Shown here piece after piece: positions 47,433 to 57,013 of a stretch of 64,000 nt of DNA. Source of the stretch: Bog-473 sp963737745 (lineage in GTDB: Bacteria; Actinomycetota; Acidimicrobiia; Acidimicrobiales; RAAP-2). The notes beneath the pieces are model-generated. The model did not search any database. It was given only the letters and a program-made list of their open reading frames with translations, and was not told where the DNA came from. The translations under genes were made by a program, and so were the position numbers. Every line of letters begins with the position of its first letter. The first letter of the stretch is position 1. The stretch spans positions 186,001 through 250,000 of the forward strand of contig CAVTTR010000002.1 in NCBI GenBank assembly GCA_963737745.1, written 5' to 3'.

Positions 47433-48838
47433 GCTCGCTCGTGCTGCGCCGGGCCGAAGTCGACGGGCAAAGGGTGGACCTACATATTGAGGGGGACCGG
47501 ATCATGGCGCTCGGCCCACCGGGCGCGGTCCCCACGCAGCCCAACGCCGAAGTGATCGATTGCGCCGGAGGTGCGCTCCTCCCCGGCTTGCACGATCACC
47601 ACGTCCACCTGCTGGCCATGGCGGCCGCGGCGGGATCGCTCGACGTTTCTCGCCAGCTCGACGCCCGGGTGCGCGAGGCGCATGCCCACACGCCGGCCGG
47701 CCAAGCCATCCGGGCCGTGCACTACGACGAGGTGGCGGAGGGACCCTTGGACCGCGGCCGCCTCGATGATCTGGCACCTGGCCGCGCCGTCCGGGTCCAG
47801 CACCGCTCGGGCGCGCTGTGGGTCCTCAGCAGCGCCGCCTTGGAGCACGTAGGCCTGGGTCCACAGGGTCGGGAGACGGAGCCTCCGGGCGTCGAACGCG
47901 ATGCCACCGGCCGTCCGACCGGGCGTCTGTTCCGTCTCGACTCTTGGATACAAGAGCGACTGCCGATGACCGAGCCGAACGATCACCTGGCCGCCATCGG
48001 GCGCCGCTTTGCCTCCTTCGGGGTCACCGGGGTGACCGACTGCACGCCGACGGCCACGGTTGCGTACCTGGACCTGCTGGCCCAGGCCGTGCGCACGGGA
48101 GTCCTGCCCATGACCGTCGCTACCACGGGCGGGCCCGAGCTGGCCGAGGTGCACCCTCCGGCACCCCTGCGCCAGGGACCGGTGAAGGTGGTAATTCCCG
48201 ACCATCAGCTTCCGCCCTTCGACGACCTGGCGCTGTCGTTCCAGAAGCGCCCATCGGGCTGGCCGCCCGGTGGCCGTGCACTGTGTGACGCGGGCGGCGC
48301 TATTCCTGGCGCTGGCGGTGTGGGAGGAGGTCGGGAGCGCGCCGGGAGACCGTGTTGAGCACGCCTCGGTGACGCCATCCGAGGTCATAGGGACGATGGC
48401 GCAGCTCTCCCTCACCGTGGTGACCCAGCCTGCGTTCATTGCGGCCCGGGGGGACCTGTACCTGAGCGAGGTCGAAGCGGACGATCGTGCCGACCTCTAC
48501 CGCTGTGCCTCCCTGCAAGCGGCGGGAATTCCGGTCGGCGGAAGCACCGATGCTCCATTCGGGCCAGACGACCCTGGCTCGCCCTCCGTGCCGCCACCGA
48601 ACGACGTGCTCCGAGTGGCGCCGCCGTGGGAGCAGACCAGGCGTTGGCGCCCGAGGACGCGTTGGCGCTCTTCCTCGGCCCGCTGGAGCAGCCGGGTGGT
48701 CCCGTCCGTCGGGTCAGGCCGGGGGCATCGGCCGATCTGTGCCTGCTCGACGTGCCACTCGAGGTGGCGCTGCGTGAGCCTTCGAGCCGCCATGTGGCCA
48801 TGACCATCGCCGGGGGTATCGGTACGTTCACGGCGTGA
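47429..48838 (+). CDS. Amidohydrolase_3-type metal-dependent hydrolase (two frameshifts)
   Basis: An amidohydrolase-superfamily protein of the YtcJ-like kind. The ATG overlaps the CoA-transferase stop. ALLPGLHDHHVHLLAMA supplies the HxH metal ligands. Breaks occur near 48255 (SFQKR to GRPVAVHCVTRAALFLA) and near 48570 (GPDDP to WLALRAATERRAP). After correction, VEHASV, GGSTDAPFGPDDPW and the terminal ADLCLLDVPLEVA follow the family. Corrected length is about 470 aa. Substrate is unknown, and coupling to a CoA transferase suggests a catabolic role. Confidence 0.87.
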
Positions 48839-48966
48839 TCCCACAGAGGGAGCGGTCTCCCGACATGCTCTACTGTGACACCGAATAAGGTCCACACGAG
48901 CTGGTGGGCTCCGAAGAGCCCGGCGAACGGCCAAGAACGAAGTCGATATCGAAAGGTGACGCGCAG

Positions 48967-49353
48967 ATGGGAAGCGAAGGACTGCACGAGGCGTCAGAAC
49001 TCCTCGACGAGGCGACGGTGGATCACCACCGGGCCATGACGTCGTTGGTCGAGGAACTCGAGGCGATCGATTGGTACGACCAGCGCGTCAAGGCAACCTC
49101 GGACGCGAGCTTGGCGGCCGTCTTGGCCCACAACCGAGACGATGAGAAGGAGCACGCGGCCATGACGCTCGAATGGTTACGCCGGCGTGATCCCGCGCTC
49201 GATGTGCAGCTACGCAAGTTCTTGTTCACCGCCGAACCCATCACCGAGGTCGGGACGACCGATGACGGGAGTGGCGCGGGCGGCGATGAGACAGCGACTC
49301 CGGGCGGGCTGGGGTCATTGGGAATCGGAAGCCTCAAGGGAGTGGAGCAATGA
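48967..49353 (+). CDS. Encapsulated ferritin-like protein (EncFtn)
   Basis: A 128-aa ferroxidase cargo of an encapsulin nanocompartment. The sequence follows known EncFtn proteins closely: TVDHHRAMTSLVEELEAIDW, YDQRVKATSD, then LAHNRDDEKEHAAMTLEWLR, holding the Glu and ExxH ferroxidase ligands. The C-terminus is Gly-rich and ends LGSLGIGSLKGVEQ, the encapsulin-targeting peptide. The ATG at 48967 follows gaaaggtgacgc. Its stop overlaps the encapsulin start by 4 nt. Iron is presumably oxidised by EncFtn and mineralised inside the shell. Confidence 0.96.
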   Translation: MGSEGLHEASELLDEATVDHHRAMTSLVEELEAIDWYDQRVKATSDASLAAVLAHNRDDEKEHAAMTLEWLRRRDPALDVQLRKFLFTAEPITEVGTTDDGSGAGGDETATPGGLGSLGIGSLKGVEQ

Positions 49354-50156
49354 ATCACCTGCATCGGGATCTGGCGCCTATTTCGGATACGGGCTGGAGC
49401 GCCATTGACGAAGAAGCCAAGAGCCGACTCACGACCTACCTGGCGGCGCGCAAGCTGGTCGACTTCGGCGGGCCGCACGGTTGGCAGCACTCGGCCACCA
49501 ACCTGGGCCGTATCGCCACGATCTCGGGACCTTCCGAGGGTGTCTCGGCCGCCCAGCGGCGGGTCCTGCCCGTGGTCGAGTTGCGGGCCGAATTCAGCGT
49601 GTCTCGTATCGAGCTCGACGACGCCGATCGGGGTGCGACCGATATCGATCTGGCCGAGTTGGACGAGGCCGTGGCACAGATCGCCACCGGCGAGAACGTG
49701 GCCGTCTTCCACGGGTATCAGGCGGCTGGGATCGAAGGCATCACCGAGGCCACATCGCATGCGCCGGTGGTGCATGAAGAGGACATGGCGCAGTACCCCA
49801 ATGCCGTGGCGCGGGCGGTGGACGCCCTCCGCCTGTCTGGCATCAATGGTCCCTACGGGTTGGCCATCTGCCCCACGAGCTACACCCGGATCGTCGAGAC
49901 CACCGAGCACGGTGGCCATCTGCTCCTCGATCACCTGCACCAGATTCTCGGCGGCCCGCTGGTGTGGGCGCCCGGTGTCAATGGCGGCGTGGTGGTGAGC
50001 TTGCGCGGCGGAGATTTCACCTTCGACTCGGGACAGGACCTCTCCATCGGCTACCTCAGCCACGATGCCGACGTCGTCCGGCTCTACATCGAGGAAAGTT
50101 TCAGTTTCCGTGTCATCGAGGCCGACGCGGCGGTGGCGCTCGTGGCGAAGGGCTAA
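49350..50156 (+). CDS. Family 1 encapsulin shell protein (linocin M18-like)
   Basis: A 268-aa HK97-fold shell protein. Typical segments are MNHLHRDLAPISDTGWSAID at the start, LAARKLVDFGGPHGW, ELRAEFSVSRIELDDADRGA, GYQAAGIEGI, PYGLAICPTSYTRI, GGHLLLDHLHQIL, and the end GQDLSIGYLSHDADVVRLYI followed by ESFSFRV. It forms the cage that packages the overlapping upstream EncFtn. Length is normal for T=1 encapsulins (260-285 aa). Regulation is not evident, although a promoter must lie before 48967. Confidence 0.96.
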   Translation: MNHLHRDLAPISDTGWSAIDEEAKSRLTTYLAARKLVDFGGPHGWQHSATNLGRIATISGPSEGVSAAQRRVLPVVELRAEFSVSRIELDDADRGATDIDLAELDEAVAQIATGENVAVFHGYQAAGIEGITEATSHAPVVHEEDMAQYPNAVARAVDALRLSGINGPYGLAICPTSYTRIVETTEHGGHLLLDHLHQILGGPLVWAPGVNGGVVVSLRGGDFTFDSGQDLSIGYLSHDADVVRLYIEESFSFRVIEADAAVALVAKG

Positions 50157-50166
50157 GTACGACTTA

Positions 50167-50188
50167 CTGCAGCGTTTACTTGCTGCAG
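50167..50188. terminator. Hairpin between convergent encapsulin and Rpf-like genes
   Basis: CTGCAGC (50167-50173) pairs with GCTGCAG (50182-50188) around an 8-nt loop rich in T. It spans the last codons of the minus-strand transglycosylase gene and lies 11 nt past the encapsulin stop, so it may stop transcription from both sides. Confidence 0.5.
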
Positions 50189-51222
50189 CGATCCCCGAGC
50201 CAGGGACGCTCGCCGTCGAGGGCGAAGAGGGCCACGGCCAAGGTGTCCTGGTCGGCCTTGCTCGCTTCGTTGGGTGGCACGCCGATCAAATCGGGACGGT
50301 TCGCTGCTTTCGCGGCGAAGTTCCACGTCGATTGACTGAATTGAAAGGCCCCGCGATAGAGGCCATTGGGGGAGACCGCCTGGTAGTTCCCGCCGGACTC
50401 GGCCTGCGCCACGCAGGCGAGGAAGGGGTTCAGTGCCGGGTCGGTCGTGTTGGTGGACGGAGCGGATGCGCCAGACGCGGTCGAAGTGCCGGCGCGTTGT
50501 ACGGCCGTGCGTTGTGCCGTCGCCACCGCGGTCACCGCAGCGCGCGATAAGGCCGCACTTTGTTCGGCCACGGCCACCGCCAGCTGCCCCGTGACCTTGG
50601 CCTGCGCCCCTTGGAGCGCCTTCACCGAGGCGTTGGCCCCCGAGAGGTACGAGGCCTCCTGCACTTCTTCGACGCGATCGCTGGCGAGTTGACGGGTCAA
50701 CGTCAGCTGCTGGCTCTGCTGGGTGCGTTGGGCTGTATCTAATGAATCCACCGCCTTGTTGAGATCGCCGAGGCTGATGGTGGCGTATTCATCCGCCGAT
50801 TGCACCGTGCTGACGTTCTCCGAGAACAACGCGGCACCCGAGCCCGACGAGACAGAACCGTTCAAGACGTAGCTCTCTACGGCCAGGTGACGTACGAGGT
50901 GGAGACGTTTGGCGATCTGTACCTTGTCTGTCTTCAGCTGTCGCCGCAGCGTTGCGATGGCGCGTTGGTCGTTGGCCAAACGTGCCGATGCGACGTCGTA
51001 CTGTTGTTGGTACGCGCCCGCTTGGAGTTGCTCCTGTACGAGTTCCTCGGAGATCTCCTTGGCCTGCGCCTGTAGCGTTCCCACCTGCGTGGCTCCGGCC
51101 GGGCTCGTGAGGGCAATGCTCCCGAGTGCAGAGAGTGCGAGGACGAGGACCGGAGTCAAGGCGCCGCGACCGGGCGTGCGCGCGCCAGAACCGACTGGTG
51201 TTTCCGACCTGGCACCGTGCAC
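50176..51222 (-). CDS. Secreted coiled-coil protein with Rpf/transglycosylase-like domain
   Basis: A 348-aa exported protein. A signal region (ALTPVLVLALSALGSIALTS, cut near PAGAT) is followed by a long coiled coil (residues about 50-240) of the peptidoglycan-hydrolase PcsB/RipA type. The C-terminal domain begins FLACVAQAESGGNYQAVSPN, with the catalytic Glu of Rpf/lysozyme-like transglycosylases, then GLYRGAFQFSQSTWNF and a terminal Cys (GDRCSK). It probably remodels peptidoglycan during growth or division. The 28-residue N-terminal extension before the signal core could mean a later start. Confidence 0.86.
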   Translation of the reverse strand: MHGARSETPVGSGARTPGRGALTPVLVLALSALGSIALTSPAGATQVGTLQAQAKEISEELVQEQLQAGAYQQQYDVASARLANDQRAIATLRRQLKTDKVQIAKRLHLVRHLAVESYVLNGSVSSGSGAALFSENVSTVQSADEYATISLGDLNKAVDSLDTAQRTQQSQQLTLTRQLASDRVEEVQEASYLSGANASVKALQGAQAKVTGQLAVAVAEQSAALSRAAVTAVATAQRTAVQRAGTSTASGASAPSTNTTDPALNPFLACVAQAESGGNYQAVSPNGLYRGAFQFSQSTWNFAAKAANRPDLIGVPPNEASKADQDTLAVALFALDGERPWLGDRCSK

Positions 51223-51312
51223 GACCTGGAGAATTTAGCCGCTTTCTTTCATCTCGCCGCCAAAAGGGGCTGTTCAGGCACGGTTCGGGCCGGCCGCGCC
51301 ACGGTGATTCCC

Positions 51313-52660
51313 TCAGGCCCAGTCCCGACGCGTCGGCGGCATCAGGCTCTGGCCTTGCGGGGTGGGCCGTACGCCGAGGACCTGGTGGAGGGAGATCCCG
51401 CCCTCGTCGAAGCTGTTGGCCGAGACTGCCATGTAGAGATGCCAGACCCGCGCCCGCTCGGCCCCGACTTCGGCCACGGCCGCTTCCCAGTTCTCCTCCA
51501 GATTGGCGACCCAGGCCCGCAGCGTGCGCGTGTAGTGCTCGCGCAATGACTCGACGTCGCGGACTTCGAATCCGGCGCGCTCCATGCCACGCACCACCTC
51601 GCTCACATCGATCAGCTCTCCGTCGGGAAAGACGAAGCGACCGATGAAGGAGTTACGCCGCATCCGTGAGCCGCCGACACTGGAAATGGCGTGATTCAGC
51701 AATCTGCCCGCGTCGTTGAGCAAGGCGTGGAGGGTGGTGAAGTACTCGGCCATCTTCTCCGCCCCGACATGCTCGAACATGCCGACCGAGGAGATGGCAT
51801 CGAATCGTTCACCGCGCAGGTCGCGATAGTCCTGCACCCTGATCTCGATCTGATCTTCCAGTCCCGCCTCCTTGACGCGTAGAAGAGCCTCGTCCGCCTG
51901 CGCCGCGCTCAGCGTCACGCCCACCACCGAGGCGCCGTAGCGACTGGCGGCATGCAGGGCCATGGAACCCCACCCGCAGCCGACATCGAGGAGACGAGCG
52001 CCGGGTCGCTCGTGCAGCCCGAGCTTGCGACACACGAGATCGTGCTTCGCCGCCTGCGCTGTCCTCCAGGCTGGAGGCGTCGTCGACGAAACGGGCACAC
52101 GAGTACGTCATGCTCGGCCCGAGCACGAAGCGGTAGAACCCGTTGCTGATGTCGTAGTGATGACGGATCACCTCCGCGTCGCGGCGCTTGGAGTGGCGTC
52201 TCCCGCGCGGCGCCGCCTCTACCGCGGGTGGGGGTGGAGGGGGGCCCACGACACCGAGGCGAGTGGCGGCCCTGATCGCCGCGACCGGCATGTGGGCTCC
52301 GGTCTTGAGGTCAGCCGGCGCCGCCCCGTGCAAGGCGCGCAACATGTTGATCACCTCACCTCGGGTCTCGATCTCGCCGGTGACGTAGGCCCGCCCCAAG
52401 CCCAATTCGCCGGGGGCCCAGAGCATGCGCTTGACCGCATTGGGCGAGCGGATAATCAGGGTGCCGATTCCGTCCGATGGCCCGAGAGAGCTGCCGTCCC
52501 AGAATTCGAAGCGGACGGGGAGACGGCGGCGAAAGAGTGCGTGGAACAGTGGCGCGAGAGCGGCGGCGGCGCTCATTGTCGGCACCGCTCTGGCCGGGCG
52601 ATTCTCCTGGGCCTCTGGCCCAGTGGAGCGCCATTCCGAGGGCATGACGTCGGGATCCAT
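51313..52660 (-). CDS. Cyclopropane-fatty-acyl-phospholipid synthase-family methyltransferase (frameshifted)
   Basis: A SAM-dependent CFA-synthase-type enzyme that modifies lipid acyl chains. The N-terminal part holds RFEFWDGSSLGPSDGIGTLI, LGRAYVTGEIETRGEVINM and HHYDISNGFYRFVLGPSMTY, followed by SCARFVDDASSLEDS. The frame shifts near 52060 to AAKHDLVCRKLGLHERPG. SAM binding follows: LLDVGCGWGSMALHAASRYG, then GMFEHVGAEKMAEYF and SFIGRFVFPDGEL. Corrected length is about 448 aa, and the family residues SCARF...SLE are retained. It is a single-gene unit by the sequence. Confidence 0.92.
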
Positions 52661-52791
52661 AAGGCCCTCCTTCGCCTCACGCCCGTGGCGGTGGGCCGGG
52701 TTTGGACCCTCTCGCCGGTTCTCGATGTCCGGTACGGATAGCGCGCGATTTTATGGGCGCGATGCGCGCTCGTGACGGTGGCGGCGAAATC

Positions 52792-53754
52792 TCAGGAAGG
52801 TGAAAGGGGCGGGGGTGTGTTCCGGGCCAACTGCTCGGCGCGTGCCCGTTGGGAGAGCAGTTCGTGGAACTGATCGTCGTCGCCCTTCATTCCGCTTACC
52901 AGAGGGGAATGGGCGAGGGAGAACGCACCGAGGAACATGACGAGAAGGGAGATCGCTTCGAGTGGTCCCCACGCGCCGCCCGTGCGCAGGTCGTCGCCGA
53001 AGAGGCCGACGCCGATCAGGATGCTGGCCAAGGGATCGACCATGACGAGAGTGGACTGCGAGGCCACGATCGGCCCGGCGTGGAAGGCGTTCTGCGTCAG
53101 GAACACGGCCAGGATGCCGAAGAAGATCAAGGCGTAGGTCTGGCCGTGCCGGTAGAGCGAGACCCAGTCCTGGGCGGCATAGTTCGAGACCACCTTGGTG
53201 CAGGCGGCCGTGAAGGCATAGGCGATGGCACCCGCCGTGCCGAACATGGCGGCGCGCCACCACCTCGCCCCACGCATGGCCAGAACGACGGCCACCACGA
53301 TGCCGGCGCTGCATGCCAACCCAGCAATCATCCAACTCCAAAAAGAAGCGGAGAGATTTCCGTCTTCGGGGTGGGCGCACAGAAGGAAACCGGCCAGGCC
53401 TCCGACGGCGGCGAGCGAGCCCAGCCATTCGCGTACACCGACGGTGAACCCCAACCAAATGGACAGCACCGCGACGAGGAATACCAACTCGAGGGTCAAG
53501 ATGGGTTGCACCTCGGAGAGCCGACCGAAGTGCAGCGCCACCGCTTGGAGGATGAACGAGACGATCATCAAACCGAAGCCGAAGAGCCAGACGCCGCGGC
53601 GCACGGCGTAGGTGAGCAAGCTGAGTTTCAGCGTCTTCTCGGCGGGCGCGTCCTCTACCCCCATGCGTTGGAACACGCTGGTGAGCGCGTTGGCCAAGGC
53701 TGCGCCAAGCGCCAAGATGAAGACCATGCCGATCCGCTTTCGTCCAAGATACAT
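52792..53754 (-). CDS. DMT-superfamily (EamA-like) membrane transporter
   Basis: A 320-aa protein with about nine to ten hydrophobic helices in two EamA-like halves: FILALGAALANALTSVFQRM, and later SQSTLVMVDPLASILIGVGL. The C-terminal tail of about 45 residues is hydrophilic. Substrate is unknown. It is divergent from a MarR gene, and its ATG at 53754 lies inside the inverted repeat between them, so MarR-type repression is likely. If that start is wrong, the next candidate is the ATG at 53727 (MVFILALG). Confidence 0.85.
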   Translation of the reverse strand: MYLGRKRIGMVFILALGAALANALTSVFQRMGVEDAPAEKTLKLSLLTYAVRRGVWLFGFGLMIVSFILQAVALHFGRLSEVQPILTLELVFLVAVLSIWLGFTVGVREWLGSLAAVGGLAGFLLCAHPEDGNLSASFWSWMIAGLACSAGIVVAVVLAMRGARWWRAAMFGTAGAIAYAFTAACTKVVSNYAAQDWVSLYRHGQTYALIFFGILAVFLTQNAFHAGPIVASQSTLVMVDPLASILIGVGLFGDDLRTGGAWGPLEAISLLVMFLGAFSLAHSPLVSGMKGDDDQFHELLSQRARAEQLARNTPPPLSPS

Positions 53755-53773
53755 GTATCATGCACGTATCTTG
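53745..53773. promoter_or_regulatory. MarR-type operator between divergent transporter and MarR genes
   Basis: CAAGATAC (53745-53752) and GTATCTTG (53766-53773) form perfect 8-bp arms, and an inner palindrome ATACATGTAT spans 53749-53758. It lies in the 54-nt space between divergent starts at 53754 and 53809, where MarR repressors commonly bind to control themselves and a transporter. Confidence 0.7.
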
Positions 53774-53808
53774 CAATAGTGTATCGGGAGACGGGGAGGT
53801 GAAGGCCG

Positions 53809-54286
53809 ATGCAAGTCGCACCCACCCCGATCGCCACCGACACCATCGGTGTCATTGAGTTGGAACTGCTCAAGCTCGTCCGGCACCTCGAGACCTTCGG
53901 CCGTCGGAGTTCGCTCGATTTCGAGGTGGACCGCGCCGGGTACCTCGCGCTGCGCATGCTCGCAAGCCATGGGACCGGTCAGCACCAAGGCCCTCGCCAC
54001 GGCCTTGGACTTGGACGCGTCGACGGTCACCCGCCAGATCAGCGCACTCGAGAGCGGGGGCTTCGTCCAACGACGCCCGGACCCTTTGGACGGGCGGTCC
54101 TCCACCATCATGCTGACCGCGGCCGGGCACCAGACGATGGCAGGTGTGGAGGGGGAGCGCCGGCACGGCATCGAAGCTCTGGTCGGCGATTGGGCCGAGC
54201 GCGAGAGGGCCGCCCTCGCTCGCGCGCTGAGCAGGCTCAACACCTCCCTTCTGGAAAACGGGAGAGCGACAAAGGACGCGGGTTAG
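53809..54286 (+). CDS. MarR-family transcriptional regulator (frameshifted)
   Basis: A winged-helix regulator of about 158 aa. The ATG at 53809 follows a good ribosome-binding stretch (ggggaggtgaagg). The first frame (ELELLKLVRHLETFGRR, YLALRMLASHG) breaks near 53975. The second carries STKALATALDLDASTVTRQI and FVQRRPDPLDGRSSTIMLTA, the recognition helix and wing. Divergent from the DMT transporter and beside an inverted repeat, it probably represses both. Effector is unknown. Confidence 0.87.
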
Positions 54287-54295
54287 ACACTCGGT

Positions 54296-55471
54296 ATGGC
54301 CACGCCATCGCAGGAGCAGGCGCTGGACGCGCCATTGCCAGCTCCTTCGTCACGAAGGCGGCAATGGGCCGTTCTGTTGCGCCGAGCGTGGCCCGTGCTC
54401 CGCTTCATTTTTGGCATTGGCATCGTGGCCGTGGCCGTGTGGGTGTTGTCCTCGCACCGCGGCGAACTCTCCGGGTTCTCGGAGGTCTTCCGCCACATCA
54501 GGTGGTGGTGGCTGCCGCCGGCCCTCTTCCTCGAACTCGCCTCCTTCGTGTGCTTTGCCGGGTTGCAGTACGAGTTCCTCAGTAGCGGGGGACTGGCCGC
54601 ACCCGAAGGAGCGCTGGTGAAGGTGAGCTTCGCTTCGCAGGCCATCACCAACTCGTTGCCCGGCGGCAATGCCTTCTCCGCCGTGTACGGGTTCCGTTGG
54701 TACCGCCGCTTCGGAGCCGACGACACGCTTGCCGCCTGGTCGTTGGTCGGAACCTTGGTGGCATCGAGCGTGTCGTTGTCATTGGTCGCCATCGCCGGAC
54801 TGGCGCTCGCCACCGGGGAAGGCGCATCCCTCGACCTCATCCCGGTCATCATCGGCGTCTTTGTGATCACCGTGGCCATCAGTGCTCTCTTCCTTTATGA
54901 ACGGCCTCTCGCTTTCGTGGTGACCTGGGGCATCCGCGTCTCACGCAAGCTGGTGGGACGGCCGCGTGGTGATGTGGCGGCCAACATCGCCCGAATTGTG
55001 GCGCTGGTCACCTCGGTGCATCTCAGCACGCGCCGCATCATCCTCATCGTCGCGTGGGGCTGCGCCAACTGGCTGTTCGACTGCGGGTGCTTTGCCTTGA
55101 TGTTTCTGGCCGTAGATTCGAGCATTCCCTGGAAGGGATTGTTACTGGCCTACGGCGCCGGTCAACTGGCGGCCAACTTGCCCATCACCCCCGGTGGACT
55201 GGGTGTGGTGGAAGGAAGCATCAGCATCGCGCTGGTGGCGTTCGGAGGCTCAAAGACCTCGACGGTGGATGCCGTGCTGATGTACCGCGTCATAAGTTTC
55301 TGGCTCGTCCTGGTCGTGGGCTGGCTCTTCTGCGGCCAGCTGGCCTACCAGGTGCGAAAAGGGCGCTGGCCTCGTCACGCGCTGCACGCCCCGATCGAAG
55401 CCGAGTTGCGGGGCGACGAAGAAGGCGGGGACCCAGCGCTGGTCCAATCGGCTCCGGCGGTAAAGCGATGA
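54296..55471 (+). CDS. UPF0104/lysylphosphatidylglycerol-synthase TM-type membrane protein
   Basis: A 391-aa polytopic protein of the LPG_synthase_TM (UPF0104, AglD-like) family, which is thought to act in lipid flipping or transfer. Visible family parts are SFASQAITNSLPGGNAFSAV, near the conserved N-terminal loop, and YGAGQLAANLPITPGGLGVV and EGSISIALVAFGG. About eight helices are predicted by eye. It lacks a C-terminal aminoacyl-transfer domain. Its stop overlaps the lipoprotein start (ATGA), so the two genes form a unit. Confidence 0.87.
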   Translation: MATPSQEQALDAPLPAPSSRRRQWAVLLRRAWPVLRFIFGIGIVAVAVWVLSSHRGELSGFSEVFRHIRWWWLPPALFLELASFVCFAGLQYEFLSSGGLAAPEGALVKVSFASQAITNSLPGGNAFSAVYGFRWYRRFGADDTLAAWSLVGTLVASSVSLSLVAIAGLALATGEGASLDLIPVIIGVFVITVAISALFLYERPLAFVVTWGIRVSRKLVGRPRGDVAANIARIVALVTSVHLSTRRIILIVAWGCANWLFDCGCFALMFLAVDSSIPWKGLLLAYGAGQLAANLPITPGGLGVVEGSISIALVAFGGSKTSTVDAVLMYRVISFWLVLVVGWLFCGQLAYQVRKGRWPRHALHAPIEAELRGDEEGGDPALVQSAPAVKR

Positions 55472-55899
55472 GGGCGTGGAGCAGGGCGGGCGCCCGAATC
55501 GTCGCCAGTCTCCTCGCGGCGACCGTGGTGGCCGGCTGCACCACGGCACGCAGCGACCTCGGCTCGTCCGTCAGCTCCTGCTACCACGCTCTTCCGACGG
55601 CGAACGAGGCGCTTCACGGCAAGGGGCATTTGCTCGAAGTGCAGCAGCTCACGATGGCGGCGCTGCAACGACAGGCGCCTTCCGTGTACCAGGATCTGGG
55701 GTCCGCCACCGCGAGCACCAAGCGGATCTGCGTCATCGCCTTCAGCGGCACCTTCGATTCCTCCTCCGTCTCGCTCCCCAAAGGTCACCCCGCGGGGCAC
55801 CTGGCCGTCGTCGTCTCGACCACGCCGGACAACACGTTGTTGGGGACCGTCATTTTTCCTCGGCCACCGCTTCGATTTGGGCGCTCCCAGGAGGGCTGA
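55468..55899 (+). CDS. Small predicted lipoprotein
   Basis: 143 aa. The N-terminus (VASLLAATVVAGCTTARS) ends in a lipobox (VAGC), with the lipidated Cys near residue 24. The mature part is compact with two further cysteines (SSCYHALP, RICVIAF) and VSTTPDNTLLGTVIFPRPP at the end. The ATG overlaps the upstream membrane protein stop. No domain is recognised. It is probably anchored at the outer face of the membrane, possibly acting with the UPF0104 protein. Confidence 0.8.
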   Translation: MRAWSRAGARIVASLLAATVVAGCTTARSDLGSSVSSCYHALPTANEALHGKGHLLEVQQLTMAALQRQAPSVYQDLGSATASTKRICVIAFSGTFDSSSVSLPKGHPAGHLAVVVSTTPDNTLLGTVIFPRPPLRFGRSQEG

Positions 55900-56063
55900 G
55901 CTGGAATGAGCCGAGGCGAGTTCACCGGCACGACATCGGAGCGCGGTCGGTATGCTCCCCACCAGTGCACCCATGTGCGCTGATCGGTTAGACGGCGGCT
56001 CTGGTCTAAACCAAGGCCATCCGCTTTCGTCGGCTTCGCCCGGGAGGACGGGAGAGGGCGGTT

Positions 56064-56972
56064 ATGGCTGATGCGGTTGGGGCGTCGACGCCCGTGCGGG
56101 CGCCAGGAAGGTTCTGCGCGCACGGGGGGAAGCGGTCGGACGCACCGACGTTCGTACTGAGCGGCGGCGGCAACCTCGGGGCGCTCCAGGTCGGGATGCT
56201 CTATGCCCTCGTCGAGAGCGGGCTGCGTCCGGGCATGATCGTCGGTACCTCGGTCGGGGCCATCAACGGCGCCTTTCTGGCCAGCCGTCCCGACCTACCC
56301 GGTATCACCGAAATCGGCCGCCTCTGGTCCTCGCTCCGTCGCCGGGACGTGCTCGGCTTGGACCTGGGCACGCTGGTCGGAGGTTTTCGGGGCAAGCCAC
56401 GTCACCTCTTCGACTCCTCGCACATCCGCCACATTCTCGACACCTTCGTGGCCTTTCGTCGACTCGAAGACGCGCCCATCCCGCTCACCGTGGTCGCCAC
56501 CGAGCTCGCCACCGGGGAGGCGGTCGCCCTGAATGAAGGGGATGTGACGACGGCTCTGCTGGCGAGCAGCGCTGTCCCACTTCTCCTGCCCGCCGTCGAG
56601 ATCGACGGCAGACTCCTGGTCGATGGGGCAGTGGCAGCCGATGTCCCGCTCGACCAGGCCTTGGCCCTCGGGGCACGCGATATCTATGTCCTTCCGACCA
56701 CGCCTACGCAGGTTGCCGCATTGGCCGACCAGAACCGGTCCCACGAGACGGACGAAGAGGCGACCGTGCGGGTGATCCCCCCGCCGCACATGCGCATCCC
56801 GCTGGCCCATTTGGGCCAGTCGGCGAACTTGGTGCGCCTCGGGTACGACCACGCGCACGCCTGGCTCGAAGGCAAGCCCCTGCCGAGTGCGCCTGACCCG
56901 CGCCACGGGCCCACATTCGCCTTCCGGCCGCGGATCCGCTCGGTTGCCATGGAGGCCGCTCAGTCGGCCTAA
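56064..56972 (+). CDS. Patatin-like phospholipase/lipid acyl hydrolase
   Basis: A 302-aa protein with a Ser-Asp catalytic dyad. Motifs: FVLSGGGNLGALQVGML (oxyanion hole GGGxxG), VGTSVGAINGAFLAS (nucleophile Ser in GxSxG), LLASSAVPLLLPAVEIDG and LLVDGAVAADVPL (catalytic Asp in DGA). It is likely a cytoplasmic lipid hydrolase of the bacterial RssA/YlbK kind. The first 25 residues are variable, and the start could be slightly later. It is a single-gene unit. Confidence 0.92.
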   Translation: MADAVGASTPVRAPGRFCAHGGKRSDAPTFVLSGGGNLGALQVGMLYALVESGLRPGMIVGTSVGAINGAFLASRPDLPGITEIGRLWSSLRRRDVLGLDLGTLVGGFRGKPRHLFDSSHIRHILDTFVAFRRLEDAPIPLTVVATELATGEAVALNEGDVTTALLASSAVPLLLPAVEIDGRLLVDGAVAADVPLDQALALGARDIYVLPTTPTQVAALADQNRSHETDEEATVRVIPPPHMRIPLAHLGQSANLVRLGYDHAHAWLEGKPLPSAPDPRHGPTFAFRPRIRSVAMEAAQSA

Positions 56973-57013
56973 CGGTTCGGCGGTCTCCGCAGACGCCGTA
57001 CCCTGGACGCCTC

